From Pedobacter caeni (GTDB taxonomy: Bacteria > Bacteroidota > Bacteroidia > Sphingobacteriales > Sphingobacteriaceae): a stretch of 64,000 nt of DNA. The DNA is taken from NCBI RefSeq assembly GCF_900129215.1, contig NZ_FQUQ01000010.1:1-64000 (forward strand), written 5' to 3'. The notes under the pieces are model-generated. The model searched no databases. It saw only the letters and a list, made by a program, of their open reading frames with translations, and was not told the origin of the DNA. Of the stretch, positions 53,841 to 63,110 are shown one piece after another (within the stretch, counting starts at the first letter, position 1; each line of letters starts with the position of its first letter). The translations under genes were made by a program, and so were the position numbers.

Positions 53841-53845
53841 CAGTT

Positions 53846-54904
53846 ATGAGTGATAAAAATATAGGTAGCTATATCATCAGTAAGGAAGCGTCAGCCCGGG
53901 AAGCATTGGCTTATATTGAAGGTCTTAGCAAAGTTGATGCAGTTCTTTTTGTTATTGAGACTGACAGTAAGTTGGTTGGGTCATTAACTGACGGAGATAT
54001 TCGGAGAGGGCTTTTGAACGGATTGGAAATTTCTCAGCCCATTCATTTGTTTATGAATCCAAATTTCAAATATTTAAAGCAAACGAAAAACAATATAGAG
54101 GAGATCAAAGCGTATAAAAAAGCTGAAATAAATCTGATTCCTTTGATTGATGAAGATTTTAGACTGTTAGAAATACTTGATCTAAAGCACATTAAGACTG
54201 TGCTTCCATTGGCTGCTTTAATTATGGCTGGGGGTAAGGGAGAACGTTTAAAACCGCTAACCACAAATACCCCAAAACCTATGCTAAAAGTAGGAGATAA
54301 ACCAATTATTGAGCACAATATTGATCGCCTGATTTCATTCGGAATCAAAGATATCTATATTAGTGTAAAGTATCTGAAAGATCAGATTATCGATTATTTT
54401 GGAGATGGAAGTTCAAAAGGAGTTAATATTAGGTATATTGAGGAAACAGATGCGCTGGGAACTTTAGGAGCTTTGGCTTTAATTAATGAAATAGAATATG
54501 AAGATATACTCGTTCTGAATTCCGATATTCTCACAAATATAGATTACGAAGATTTTTATAGCTATTATAAACAGCATGAAGCCACTATGGCTTTGGCCAG
54601 TATTCCCTACCATGTGAATATTCCGTATGCTGTGTTAGAAACGAATGAACATAGGGTATCGGCATTTACTGAGAAGCCCAGCTATATCTACTATTCGAAT
54701 GGTGGGATTTATATTCTTAAATTTAGTTTGAAGACCTGGTTTGAAAAAGGAACTTTTTTTAACGCCACTGATTTAATGGATAAGATTATTTCAGATAAAA
54801 CATATTGTTTAGCCCATTACCCCTTGTTGAGTTACTGGCTTGACATTGGAAAACATCAGGATTACACAAAAGCGCAGGAAGACATTAAACATATTAATTT
54901 TTAA
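53846..54904 (+). CDS. CBS-domain nucleotidyltransferase (PtmE-like)
   Basis: A 352-residue protein with an N-terminal CBS pair (about 10-115: SAREALAYIEGLSKVDAVLF and GSLTDGDIRRGLLNG) fused to a sugar-1-phosphate nucleotidyltransferase domain (about 125-350) with LIMAGGKGERLKPLT and PKPMLKVGDKPIIEHNI. A similar fusion is known for PtmE, which makes GDP-glucosamine in the Campylobacter legionaminate pathway. If the assignment holds, this pathway runs on GDP-linked and not UDP-linked intermediates. The CBS pair is likely regulatory. It is five bases from the acetyltransferase gene. Confidence 0.88.
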   Translation: MSDKNIGSYIISKEASAREALAYIEGLSKVDAVLFVIETDSKLVGSLTDGDIRRGLLNGLEISQPIHLFMNPNFKYLKQTKNNIEEIKAYKKAEINLIPLIDEDFRLLEILDLKHIKTVLPLAALIMAGGKGERLKPLTTNTPKPMLKVGDKPIIEHNIDRLISFGIKDIYISVKYLKDQIIDYFGDGSSKGVNIRYIEETDALGTLGALALINEIEYEDILVLNSDILTNIDYEDFYSYYKQHEATMALASIPYHVNIPYAVLETNEHRVSAFTEKPSYIYYSNGGIYILKFSLKTWFEKGTFFNATDLMDKIISDKTYCLAHYPLLSYWLDIGKHQDYTKAQEDIKHINF

Positions 54905-54911
54905 GGTTATT

Positions 54912-55604
54912 ATGAAGACTTTATATATAATTCCTGCCAGGGGAGGGTCTAAAGGAATACCAAAGAAGAATATCAAACCCTTAGCCGGAAAACCATTGAT
55001 TCAATATAGCATTGATCGTGTTCGGGAAGTTGCTGATGAATCCGATATCTGTGTATCGACAGATAGTGATGAAATTATTGAGGTAGTGAATAATTATAAC
55101 CTGGAAGTGCCTTTTAAAAGACCTGAGTATCTTTCTGATGACAAATCGGGAACATATGAAGTCTTATTGCATGCTTTAGATTTTTATAAACAAAAGAATG
55201 TAGTCTATGATACGGTTATGATTGTACAACCTACATCTCCATTCCGTCTTCGCAATCATTTTTTAGAAGTATTGGATTTGTATCATGAAAATCTGGACAT
55301 GGTAGTTTCTGTTGGTAAATCACATCAGAATCCATATTTTACTTTATTTGAAGAAAATAAAGATGGACTCCTGGAAAAATCAAAGGATGGGGATTATAAA
55401 ACAAGACAAGAATGTCCTTCCGTTTATTTTTATAATGGATCTCTATATTTGATTAATGTGAACTCTTTGTATCAGAATCCAATAAATCAATTTAAACGGG
55501 TAAGGAAATACCTTATGGAAGAAAAGTACTCCGTGGATATTGACACGCCTTTGGATTGGTCCATTTGCGAAACCATGATTAGTCAAGGTTATATAAATTT
55601 TTAA
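54912..55604 (+). CDS. CMP-nonulosonate cytidylyltransferase (NeuA/LegF type)
   Basis: A 230-residue enzyme from ATG 54912; a longer frame from 54840 overlaps the previous gene. It activates a nonulosonic acid with CTP. Signatures are YIIPARGGSKGIPKKNIKPLAGKPL at the N-terminus (in two parts), CVSTDSDEI, RPEYLSDDKSGT, QPTSPFR and VDIDTPLDW. There is no C-terminal phosphatase extension. Together with NeuB and NeuC it completes synthesis of a CMP-activated sugar for transfer into the surface polymer. Confidence 0.92.
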   Translation: MKTLYIIPARGGSKGIPKKNIKPLAGKPLIQYSIDRVREVADESDICVSTDSDEIIEVVNNYNLEVPFKRPEYLSDDKSGTYEVLLHALDFYKQKNVVYDTVMIVQPTSPFRLRNHFLEVLDLYHENLDMVVSVGKSHQNPYFTLFEENKDGLLEKSKDGDYKTRQECPSVYFYNGSLYLINVNSLYQNPINQFKRVRKYLMEEKYSVDIDTPLDWSICETMISQGYINF

Positions 55605-55662
55605 TATAAGCTATTAATAAAGCCGTTTTACCCATTTGGGAGAGGTTTCATAAGACATTGAA

Positions 55663-56508
55663 ATGAAAACAATAAGAATTATACCCCGGTTGGATATTAA
55701 GGGGCCCAACCTTGTAAAAGGCATCCATATGGAAGGTCTGAGAGTTTTAGGAAAACCTGCGGATTTTGCTAAATATTATTATGAGAATGGTGCTGATGAA
55801 CTGATGTTCATGGATGTGGTGGCTTCTTTGTATGAAAGAAATAGTTTACATGATATTATTTCTGAAACTGCCAAAAGTATATTTATTCCAATCACTGTTG
55901 GCGGTGGTCTCAGATCGATCTCCGACATTAAAGAAGTACTCAGAGCAGGTGCGGATAAGGTTTGCTTAAATACGGCTGTTATTAATAATCCTGAGCTGAT
56001 CAGGGAGGCTTCAAGGATGTTTGGTTCATCAACTATTGTTGTTGCTATTGAAGCCATTAAAGAAAGCAATGGTCAATATCTGGCTTATACTGACAATGGA
56101 AGAGAGCATACCGGCGTAGATGTTTTTGAATGGGCTCAAAAAGTCAATGATCTTGGAGCCGGAGAACTGGTAATTACCTCGGTGGATAGAGAAGGAACGG
56201 GAGAAGGATTTGATCTTGATCTTGTTTCGCGAATTAGTGCTTTGGTAACTATCCCGGTAATTGCTCATGGGGGAGCTGGTAATAAAAACCATGTCTCAGA
56301 AGTAATTACAAAAGCTGGTGCAGACGCTGTTGCAATATCGTCTTTATTACACTACCACTTTATCAAAGAAAATTCTTCATCCGTTCATAGTAACGAGGGA
56401 AATTCTGAATTTTTAAAACAAAAAAGAAGTTATCACACTTTTCAGGACTGTAAGATTGCAGAGGTGAAACAATGTTTAATTGACAATGGAATAGAATGCA
56501 GGATATGA
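55663..56508 (+). CDS. hisF: HisF-like cyclase subunit for sugar amidination
   Basis: A 281-residue (beta-alpha)8 protein. The first catalytic Asp of canonical HisF is present (IIPRLDIKGPNLVKG). The second position, Asp in VAIDA of HisF, is Glu here (VVAIEAIKE). The phosphate-binding GGGLRS and GGAGNKNH segments remain, and there is a C-terminal extension of about 30 residues. No histidine genes are nearby. With the HisH-like and amidotransferase genes that follow it forms the three-part system known from Wbp/Pse clusters, where ammonia made by HisH passes through HisF to a sugar-modifying enzyme. It is probably not the histidine-pathway enzyme. Confidence 0.85.
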   Translation: MKTIRIIPRLDIKGPNLVKGIHMEGLRVLGKPADFAKYYYENGADELMFMDVVASLYERNSLHDIISETAKSIFIPITVGGGLRSISDIKEVLRAGADKVCLNTAVINNPELIREASRMFGSSTIVVAIEAIKESNGQYLAYTDNGREHTGVDVFEWAQKVNDLGAGELVITSVDREGTGEGFDLDLVSRISALVTIPVIAHGGAGNKNHVSEVITKAGADAVAISSLLHYHFIKENSSSVHSNEGNSEFLKQKRSYHTFQDCKIAEVKQCLIDNGIECRI

Positions 56509-57164
56509 TAAATAATAATTTAAAAAAAGTAACCATTATAGATTATCACTTAGGCAATTTGTTTAGTGTAAAGCAGGCTTGTGATACTGTTGGGATCAAT
56601 GCAATAATTAGTTCAAAAGCAGAAGATATAGAGAATGCTGATGCTTTGATCTTACCTGGAGTAGGTGCATTCATAGAGGCTATGGATAATTTGGCAGATC
56701 TAAACCTTATTGAAACGATAAAAAAGGCTGCTGCAGAAAAAAAACCGATATTTGGAATCTGCCTTGGCCTCCAGCTGCTGTTCACTAAAAGTGAGGAATT
56801 CGGCACAGGAGAGGGGCTGGATCTCGTTCCTGGTACTATTAGGAAGTTTCCTGCAGATCTGGATGATAGAAAGGTAAAGGTTCCGCAAATCGCCTGGAAT
56901 TCAATTTATGAATTTGAAAAGAAGTGGAGCGATACACCATTAATGGATGTAGTGAATAACGAATTTATGTACTTTGTTCATTCCTATTATGTAGACCCAT
57001 CAAATGATATGGATATCTTAACAAAAACAAACTATGATGGGATAGAATATTGTTCAGCTATCAGTAAAGATAATATCTTTGCAACTCAGTTTCATCCAGA
57101 GAAAAGTACACTTAAAGGATTATCAATATATAAAAATTGGGCCACCCTAAATAATTTAATATAA
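56505..57164 (+). CDS. hisH: HisH-like glutamine amidotransferase subunit
   Basis: A 219-residue class I glutaminase (an ATG at 56496 would add three residues). The ATG at 56505 overlaps the hisF stop as ATGA. The catalytic triad is visible: Cys in FGICLGLQLLF (about 84), and His and Glu in TQFHPEKSTL (about 197). VTIIDYHLGNLFSV and LPGVGAF are typical of HisH. It supplies ammonia from glutamine to the HisF-like partner. Its stop overlaps the start of the next gene by one base, so the three subunits are coupled. Confidence 0.88.
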   Translation: MINNNLKKVTIIDYHLGNLFSVKQACDTVGINAIISSKAEDIENADALILPGVGAFIEAMDNLADLNLIETIKKAAAEKKPIFGICLGLQLLFTKSEEFGTGEGLDLVPGTIRKFPADLDDRKVKVPQIAWNSIYEFEKKWSDTPLMDVVNNEFMYFVHSYYVDPSNDMDILTKTNYDGIEYCSAISKDNIFATQFHPEKSTLKGLSIYKNWATLNNLI

Positions 57165-58399
57165 TGGAGGATAAAAAACAATTGGAAGCTTACTATGGTC
57201 TTCCGCAAGAAGTTAAGTTCTGTAAGAAATGTGTGATGTCTAATCAACGTCCTGCATCAACAATAGAATTTAAGCATACTAAAGATAGTAAAAAAACGAC
57301 CATGAACTTTGATGAACATGGGGTTTGTGATGCTTGTAGAACTGCTGAAGCAAAAGAAAGAATCGATTGGCATAAAAGAGAAGAAGAACTACTTCAGCTC
57401 TTGGACAAGCATAGAAGTAAGGACGGTAGTTATGATTGTCTTGTACCTGGAAGTGGTGGAAAAGACAGTGCTTATCAGGCCCATGTCTTAAAATACAAGT
57501 ACGGAATGAATCCGTTGACATGTACCTGGCCTCCGATCTTGTATACAGATTATGGCTATAAGAATTTTCACAACTGGCTGGACTCCGGTTTCGATAACAT
57601 CTCTTTCAATCGAAATGGTAAGGTCATGAAATTATTAACCAAGCTATCTATTGAAAATTTATATCATCCATTTCAGACCTTCATCCTTGGGCAGAAGAAC
57701 CTGGCACCAAAAATTGCTGCACGTTACGGTATTCCATTGATTTTTTATGGAGAAAACGAAGCTGAGTATGGAAATCCAATTGCAGACAATGCAACATCTT
57801 TAAGAGACAAATCATATTATAGTTATAAAAATCTGGATGAAATTTTTCTTGGAGGGGTTTCTATTCGTGAACTCAGAGAAAAATATAATGTTCCGTTGAA
57901 CGATTTATTATCTTTTCTTCCGGCGGATGCCACTGAATTGGAGAAATCTAACGTAGAAATCCATTACTTAGGCTATTACCTTAAATGGACTCCTCAGGAA
58001 GTATATTATTATGCAGTGGAAAATACTGGATTTAAGGCACGCCCTTTTAGAACTCAAGGGACTTACAGTAAGTATAATAGTATCGATGACAAAATTGATG
58101 ATCTACACTACTTCACTACTTATACTAAGTTCGGAATAGGTAGAGCTACTTATGATGCTGCCCAGGAAATCAGAAACAGTCATATTACAAGAGAAGAAGG
58201 GGTTGCTTTAGTCAAACGATTCGATGGAGAGTTTCCTGATCGCTATTTTAACGAAATCATGGAATATCTTGACATTGATCCTGATTACTTCCGCAATGAA
58301 TTGGCTGACAGGTTCCGCTCTCCTCACCTATGGGGTAAGGATGAAAAAGGCGATTGGAAATTAAGACATAATGTAGCTGGTACTGGCATTGAGGACTAG
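57164..58399 (+). CDS. N-acetyl sugar amidotransferase (WbpG/PseA family)
   Basis: A 411-residue PP-loop enzyme of the N-acetyl sugar amidotransferase group. Two zinc-type pairs, CKKC (about 20) and CDAC (about 53), precede the ATP-pyrophosphatase loop VPGSGGKDSAYQ (about 91-102). Further conserved elements are GENEAEYGN and FRTQGTYSKYNSIDDKIDDLH (in two parts). Family members convert an N-acetyl group to an acetamidino group using ammonia from a HisH/HisF pair, exactly the pair encoded just upstream. Here the target is probably the nonulosonic acid or another amino sugar of the polymer. Confidence 0.9.
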   Translation: MEDKKQLEAYYGLPQEVKFCKKCVMSNQRPASTIEFKHTKDSKKTTMNFDEHGVCDACRTAEAKERIDWHKREEELLQLLDKHRSKDGSYDCLVPGSGGKDSAYQAHVLKYKYGMNPLTCTWPPILYTDYGYKNFHNWLDSGFDNISFNRNGKVMKLLTKLSIENLYHPFQTFILGQKNLAPKIAARYGIPLIFYGENEAEYGNPIADNATSLRDKSYYSYKNLDEIFLGGVSIRELREKYNVPLNDLLSFLPADATELEKSNVEIHYLGYYLKWTPQEVYYYAVENTGFKARPFRTQGTYSKYNSIDDKIDDLHYFTTYTKFGIGRATYDAAQEIRNSHITREEGVALVKRFDGEFPDRYFNEIMEYLDIDPDYFRNELADRFRSPHLWGKDEKGDWKLRHNVAGTGIED

Positions 58400-58405
58400 A
58401 CTAAC

Positions 58406-59377
58406 ATGAGAATACCTGTTTATATACTGAGGAATTACTTCTTTATTGTGATAGGTATTCTCTTTTTTATTGTAGCATCATTTTTTTTTAAACTCAACTT
58501 GTTTGGTGCGGATCTGATGGAAGATGGTTTTTTTTCTCAGATCAATTTCATTTCCAATGCTGATTCTGGAATCGAAGGTCTTGGTTACATGCATTATGTA
58601 CGATTTGTCTCAGTATACCCTTTTTTCTTTGTTTGGTTGTCAGAGCTTCCTAATTATTATAATGCTCTATTGCTAGCAATAATACTACTCCCTGTTTTAT
58701 CTTTCAACTCCAGAGTTAAAAAGAACAATTTTTTACCATTATTTATATTAATACTTCCCTTTTTCTTTTCCATAAGGATCACACTGGCTGCGACTTCCTT
58801 CGCTTATTTTTATGTTTTTCTTTTTGGAGAAAGGAAGAAACTTTATTTATTGATTTTGTCTCTGCTTTTCGCATTGCTAAGCTCTGGAACTCTATTGTGT
58901 TATTTTATGATCTTGTTTTTTTATAGGAAATCACTGACAAAAACATATCCTTTGCTGTTCAAGATCCTTTCCGTATTTATTGTTCTTGGGATAGGTGTTG
59001 CTTTACAAAATAAATATGAAGGAGTTTCTGAAGGCGCCAGTGGCTTTTCGGATGATGGTCAGTCCTATACAGGGCTGAACGCCATTTGGGGTCTTCTGGT
59101 TCGTGGTACCTTGATTGTTAGCCTTCAAACAGGACAATACGCACGAGCTGTTGCATATGCTATTCTCTATTTCATTGGAGTCATGTTAGCATTAATGATT
59201 GCAAGCAAAGAGGCTGTTAAGAATAAATACCTGGGGTTCTTTATTCCTATGTTAATTATATTCTGGTTTGAAGGAATGGGCTTTATTTCCTACCAGTATT
59301 GTTTTATTCTATTTGTAATCAATAACCTCAGAATTGGGAAGGAAGCAAAGCCTCTGATTCCTGTAGAAGCTTCTTAA
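58406..59377 (+). CDS. Polytopic membrane protein, probable Wzy-like (EpsG-type) polymerase
   Basis: A 323-residue integral membrane protein with about eight hydrophobic segments, beginning YFFIVIGILFFIVASFFF and including FLPLFILILPFFFSIRITLA and LLILSLLFALLSSGTLLCYF. The soluble loop between (NKYEGVSEGASGFSDDGQSY) is on the outer side of the later helices. Position after the sugar-modification genes, tiny spacing (six bases) and topology suggest an O-unit polymerase of the EpsG group. There is no sequence motif that proves it. It converges on the acyltransferase gene with only 12 bases between the stops. Confidence 0.65.
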   Translation: MRIPVYILRNYFFIVIGILFFIVASFFFKLNLFGADLMEDGFFSQINFISNADSGIEGLGYMHYVRFVSVYPFFFVWLSELPNYYNALLLAIILLPVLSFNSRVKKNNFLPLFILILPFFFSIRITLAATSFAYFYVFLFGERKKLYLLILSLLFALLSSGTLLCYFMILFFYRKSLTKTYPLLFKILSVFIVLGIGVALQNKYEGVSEGASGFSDDGQSYTGLNAIWGLLVRGTLIVSLQTGQYARAVAYAILYFIGVMLALMIASKEAVKNKYLGFFIPMLIIFWFEGMGFISYQYCFILFVINNLRIGKEAKPLIPVEAS

Positions 59378-59389
59378 AAATTCCAATCC

Positions 59390-60466
59390 TTAAATTAATT
59401 GTTTGTCTGTTTGTTTTGAACACAATCTATTGCCAAGCTTAACAAAAACACTTTCGAAAAATCTATATATCAGGTAACTGGATATATAGGTTAAGATGAT
59501 TGATACCGGTATAATCCACATAGAATTAATTTTCAGAAGCCTTTGCAAAAAAAAGAAACACAAAGGATGTAACAGATATATGGAATAAGAGATATCTCCT
59601 GTTAATTTTAAAAAACCATTGATTAAGCTACCAAAACTTCCTCTATAAACATAAAATAATCCAGATAGAAGGATACTAAGAATGGAAAATATAATTCTAT
59701 TGTACCCTGTAACAAGCATTATTTCTCCCCCGCTTACCGGGATTACGACAAGAATAAAGACTACAATTATAATAAGAAAACTCTGGGTCCTGGTCTCTAA
59801 AGTCTTTAAAAAGGCAAATTTTGATTGATCTATCAGATAACCAATTATAATTCCCGAAAGAAATAAATAAAACTGATTAAACGGGTTAACATACAATTTC
59901 CATTGATTTGGTTCCCCGAGAGGGCTCGCCGGGTTTAATAAGTAAGCACTAAATATGAGAGACAACACCATCATGAGCGCACAGAAAAGAAAGAATAATT
60001 TTATATGTCTTTTCAATAATATGATAACTATGGGAAAGAAGGCGTAGAAGACTAACTCATTCCCAATTGACCAGGCACCCACCGCTACATATTTTTCTGG
60101 CGCGATAAACCCAAATAAACCGGTTATATTTAATAATAACCTTTCGATGTCGTGGTGCTTGCCTGCAAAGAATGTAATGATACTCACCAGCGATAACAGA
60201 GGTATTATTCTGAAAACCCTCTTAATAAAAAAGTGCTTAACATCTATTGCCAACGTAGGCGCGTTAAATTTTTTATAATATACCTTATAGAGCGTGAGAC
60301 CACTTAAAATATAAAAGATGGATACACCGTATATACCTAATTTCCCCAAGATATGTGAAGAGGAAAATTCACCTATCTGCCATGTGCAAAAATGGAATAT
60401 CATAATTGAAGAAGCCATTAGTCCTCTTAGGTAATCCAGTGAGTATATTCTAGTTTTGGAATCCAT
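59390..60466 (-). CDS. Acyltransferase 3 family membrane protein (OafA-like)
   Basis: A 358-residue integral membrane O-acyltransferase, on the opposite strand to the rest of the locus. About ten hydrophobic helices are visible. The catalytic His region is SIMIFHFCTWQIG near residues 17-29, preceded by RIYSLDYLRGLMAS, the usual family opening. FYILSGLTLYKVYYKK and RRVFRIIPLL-type Arg motifs follow. It likely adds an acetyl group to the repeat unit or polymer. It has its own promoter-like element (TATGTTTG, 60493-60500), so it may be switched independently of the main operon. Confidence 0.88.
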   Translation of the reverse strand: MDSKTRIYSLDYLRGLMASSIMIFHFCTWQIGEFSSSHILGKLGIYGVSIFYILSGLTLYKVYYKKFNAPTLAIDVKHFFIKRVFRIIPLLSLVSIITFFAGKHHDIERLLLNITGLFGFIAPEKYVAVGAWSIGNELVFYAFFPIVIILLKRHIKLFFLFCALMMVLSLIFSAYLLNPASPLGEPNQWKLYVNPFNQFYLFLSGIIIGYLIDQSKFAFLKTLETRTQSFLIIIVVFILVVIPVSGGEIMLVTGYNRIIFSILSILLSGLFYVYRGSFGSLINGFLKLTGDISYSIYLLHPLCFFFLQRLLKINSMWIIPVSIILTYISSYLIYRFFESVFVKLGNRLCSKQTDKQLI

Positions 60467-60492
60467 TTAATAATTGATTTTTGTTTAGTTTG

Positions 60493-60500
60493 CAAACATA
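60493..60500 (-). promoter_or_regulatory. Promoter -7 element of the acyltransferase gene
   Basis: TATGTTTG on the minus strand exactly matches TAnnTTTG and lies 27 bases before the start codon. A TTTG at the expected upstream position was not found. Confidence 0.4.
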
Positions 60501-60585
60501 ATAAATAATAAGGTATGAATAATGTTGATAGTCGTATGCTAACTTTTTATTACTTTTATCCCCCGTAAGTATATAAGTTACGTTA

Positions 60586-61833
60586 ATGGGTGTTATTAAG
60601 AAGAAGGTATTATTCGTAGGTTACGGAGGGGGGCATATTACTATTTTGGATAAGATTGCTGAAGGTCTTATTAATGATGATGGAGTGGAGGTATTGATAC
60701 TTCCGTTAAATGGTGCAATTCCATTCATCAAAAAAAAATACGATGAAGCTGTTTTTTGTCCACTCAGTAAGTTTGCTTCAATTTTTGATAAGGACATTGA
60801 TAAGATTTTAGGGTATGGATCTAGTCTGTTAACTGAAAATTATAACCCAAATATTGGTTTATCCAAATTTGAATCCATGTTTTATCTTGGGCTTTCATAT
60901 TATGATCTGGTCCTGCAGACGGATGAAAAAACTGCAGCCGAGATTTATAGGAAACGAAAACGTCAGGCTTTTTATCCATACAATGTATTAACCACTATCT
61001 TTAGTGAAATAAAACCAGATTTGGTGATTACCACCACATCTCCCCGATTCGAATCAGCTGCCTTAAAGGCGGCAAAAGACCTTGGCATACAAAGTCTTCA
61101 GATCCTGGATCTTTTCGGTGATGACTATCCTGTACCATCTGCAGATCATATCGTAGTCATGAATCAATCGGTATCGGAAAAACTCAGATCAAGAGGTAAT
61201 ATTGAGTCCAAATTCTATCCATATGGACAACCTATTCTGGATGAAACGATAGAAACCATTAACTCACTGGATATTGAAGGCATAAAAAGAAACCGAGGTT
61301 TATCCGGGAAAAAAATCTTACTTTTTGGGCCGACGAGAAACTATGTCTTTAACGAAGATCTTTCCATTAAGGCAGAGCTGGATGGAACAGAAATGAATAA
61401 TTCGATTTTTGCGATTCTGGATGAAGTTGCTGAGAAATTTGGAATTCAGATTATTCTGCGCCCTCATCCGTCTGACCATGCAGATAATTATATAAAGTTT
61501 ATCGCTGATAAACCTCATTATAATGTTTGCCCTGAGTTAAGCATTTATGAGGCTATTGCTATATCAGATTATGTGCTCTCCTATAGCTCTACAATTGTTG
61601 TACAATCTGTTGTGTCTAATAAGAAGTCTTTTACTTTTAATCAAAATCCAGACGAATTATATCACTGGCCTGAACTTAGTAAAGATCCCTTTATTTATTC
61701 TTCAGATCTTGTTGAGTTAAGGAACAATCTAATCGAAAATATGGAGGATAGAAAGGTGGTTGAGCTAACGAGTTTTTTTGAAAAAGGCGCTGTCAACAAA
61801 ATAAAGATTTTGATTAAAAAGCTGACAGAATAA
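60586..61833 (+). CDS. GT-B-like glycosyltransferase, capsule-synthesis type
   Basis: A 415-residue cytoplasmic protein. The N-terminal half starts KKVLFVGYGGGHITILDKIAEGL, the P-loop-like Gly segment of GT-B folds. The C-terminal half has LLFGPTRNYVF, IILRPHPSDHADNY and ISDYVLSYSSTIVVQSVVSNKKS, similar to the donor-binding lobes of capsule polysaccharide synthesis and CDP-glycerol-type transferases. It is the only soluble glycosyltransferase in the visible part of the locus, so it may transfer the nonulosonic acid; this is inference. It is followed after two bases by the flippase gene. Confidence 0.75.
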   Translation: MGVIKKKVLFVGYGGGHITILDKIAEGLINDDGVEVLILPLNGAIPFIKKKYDEAVFCPLSKFASIFDKDIDKILGYGSSLLTENYNPNIGLSKFESMFYLGLSYYDLVLQTDEKTAAEIYRKRKRQAFYPYNVLTTIFSEIKPDLVITTTSPRFESAALKAAKDLGIQSLQILDLFGDDYPVPSADHIVVMNQSVSEKLRSRGNIESKFYPYGQPILDETIETINSLDIEGIKRNRGLSGKKILLFGPTRNYVFNEDLSIKAELDGTEMNNSIFAILDEVAEKFGIQIILRPHPSDHADNYIKFIADKPHYNVCPELSIYEAIAISDYVLSYSSTIVVQSVVSNKKSFTFNQNPDELYHWPELSKDPFIYSSDLVELRNNLIENMEDRKVVELTSFFEKGAVNKIKILIKKLTE

Positions 61834-61835
61834 GA

Positions 61836-63110
61836 GTGGAGCGTATAAAAAAACTACTGCTTAACACAAGTATTATATATTCTATAGGAATATTATTAGG
61901 ACGGGTAAGTGGATATATAAGGGAAATTGTAATAGCAAGTACACATCATATTTCAGCCACTTCTGATAAAATTATATTGCTTTTAACCATTCCGGATTTT
62001 ATAAATAATTTGTTATCTGTTACAACTGTTGGCGCTATCATTCTTCCGCTTATTGTTCAGTTTGAAGACGAAGTGGAGGCCGTTATTTATTATTCTATTA
62101 GAAGGATATTGCTCCTGACCTCTGTTTTTCTTGTTATACTGATTGTTGTATTGGGTTCTATCTATCAGTTAGATACCTTTTTACTAATCACTATTTCATT
62201 AGTTTCTGTAATTCCAAATGCAATTACAGCAGTTTTTGTTCCCTACTTAAATCATAAAGACAAATTTCTTATACCATCATTGGGAACGCTTATTTTTAAT
62301 GGTGTGATCATACTTTTTTTATTGTTATCAAAGCAGTTGTATGTGCTGGCCTGTGGAGTAATTGTCGCCTCAATCGTTCGGTTAGGATCGATTGTTTTTA
62401 ATAGTAAGTTTGAGGGCTTACAATTAAGAAAAATCAAAAAGGTTAAAACAGGAGCCTCTTTTTCATATAAAATGTTATTGCTTTCAATTGTAAGTAATGG
62501 AATACTTTTTATTAATCCATTGATTGATAAAGTGTTTGCGTCCAGATTTTCCGGTGGTTCTCTTTCTATTCTTTCATACTCGGAAAAAATTTATTTACTC
62601 CCTGTATCTGTGTATCTCACTTCAATGGCGGTTACATCATTTCCTACCTTTGTGAGGTTATATACTACACATAAGATAAAGGAGTTCATCCGTAAGTTTA
62701 AGGAAATACTGGGAATAACATCTGCTCTTGGGCTTTTTACTGCCTTAATATTTGTCATTTTTAATGACCTAATTGTACATGTCTTTTATGGTATTGCAGG
62801 ACTTAATGAATCTAATATGAGGGAGATAAGTAAGGTCACAATGGGTTATGTTCCTATGCTCGTAATGTCAGGTGCAAATGCTATAGTTATAAATTCGTTA
62901 TATGCTATAAAAAACTTTAAAGCGGTACTTTATTTGTCTATTTTATTGGTGTTGATGAAGCTGGCGTTTAATTCTGTTATTTTAATTAATGAAATGGATG
63001 TTGTTTATATTCCATATAGTACATCCCTGATAGGGATGATTCAATTGGTGGTTGGATTAGTAATGTTGTATCTAAGTTTAAAGGGAGAAAAAGAGAAATG
63101 GAGTTCTTAA
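61836..63110 (+). CDS. MurJ/Wzx-like lipid-linked glycan flippase
   Basis: A 424-residue polytopic membrane protein with about twelve hydrophobic segments, starting at GTG three bases past the previous stop codon. Family landmarks of the MurJ/MviN/Wzx group are SGYIREIVIASTHHISATSDKI (in two parts), a central Pro/Asn segment VSVIPNAITAVFVPYLNHKDKF, and INPLIDKVFASRFSGGSLSILSYSEKIYLLPVSVY (in parts). Length is below that of canonical MurJ (about 510), and a last helix pair seems absent. In a glycan locus it probably flips the lipid-linked repeat unit. Its end overlaps the aldolase gene by 13 bases. Confidence 0.85.
   Translation: MERIKKLLLNTSIIYSIGILLGRVSGYIREIVIASTHHISATSDKIILLLTIPDFINNLLSVTTVGAIILPLIVQFEDEVEAVIYYSIRRILLLTSVFLVILIVVLGSIYQLDTFLLITISLVSVIPNAITAVFVPYLNHKDKFLIPSLGTLIFNGVIILFLLLSKQLYVLACGVIVASIVRLGSIVFNSKFEGLQLRKIKKVKTGASFSYKMLLLSIVSNGILFINPLIDKVFASRFSGGSLSILSYSEKIYLLPVSVYLTSMAVTSFPTFVRLYTTHKIKEFIRKFKEILGITSALGLFTALIFVIFNDLIVHVFYGIAGLNESNMREISKVTMGYVPMLVMSGANAIVINSLYAIKNFKAVLYLSILLVLMKLAFNSVILINEMDVVYIPYSTSLIGMIQLVVGLVMLYLSLKGEKEKWSS

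Noticed and set aside
55663..57164. HisF/HisH as part of a histidine operon
   Set aside because: No other his genes are adjacent, a catalytic Asp is changed, and the sugar amidotransferase gene directly follows.
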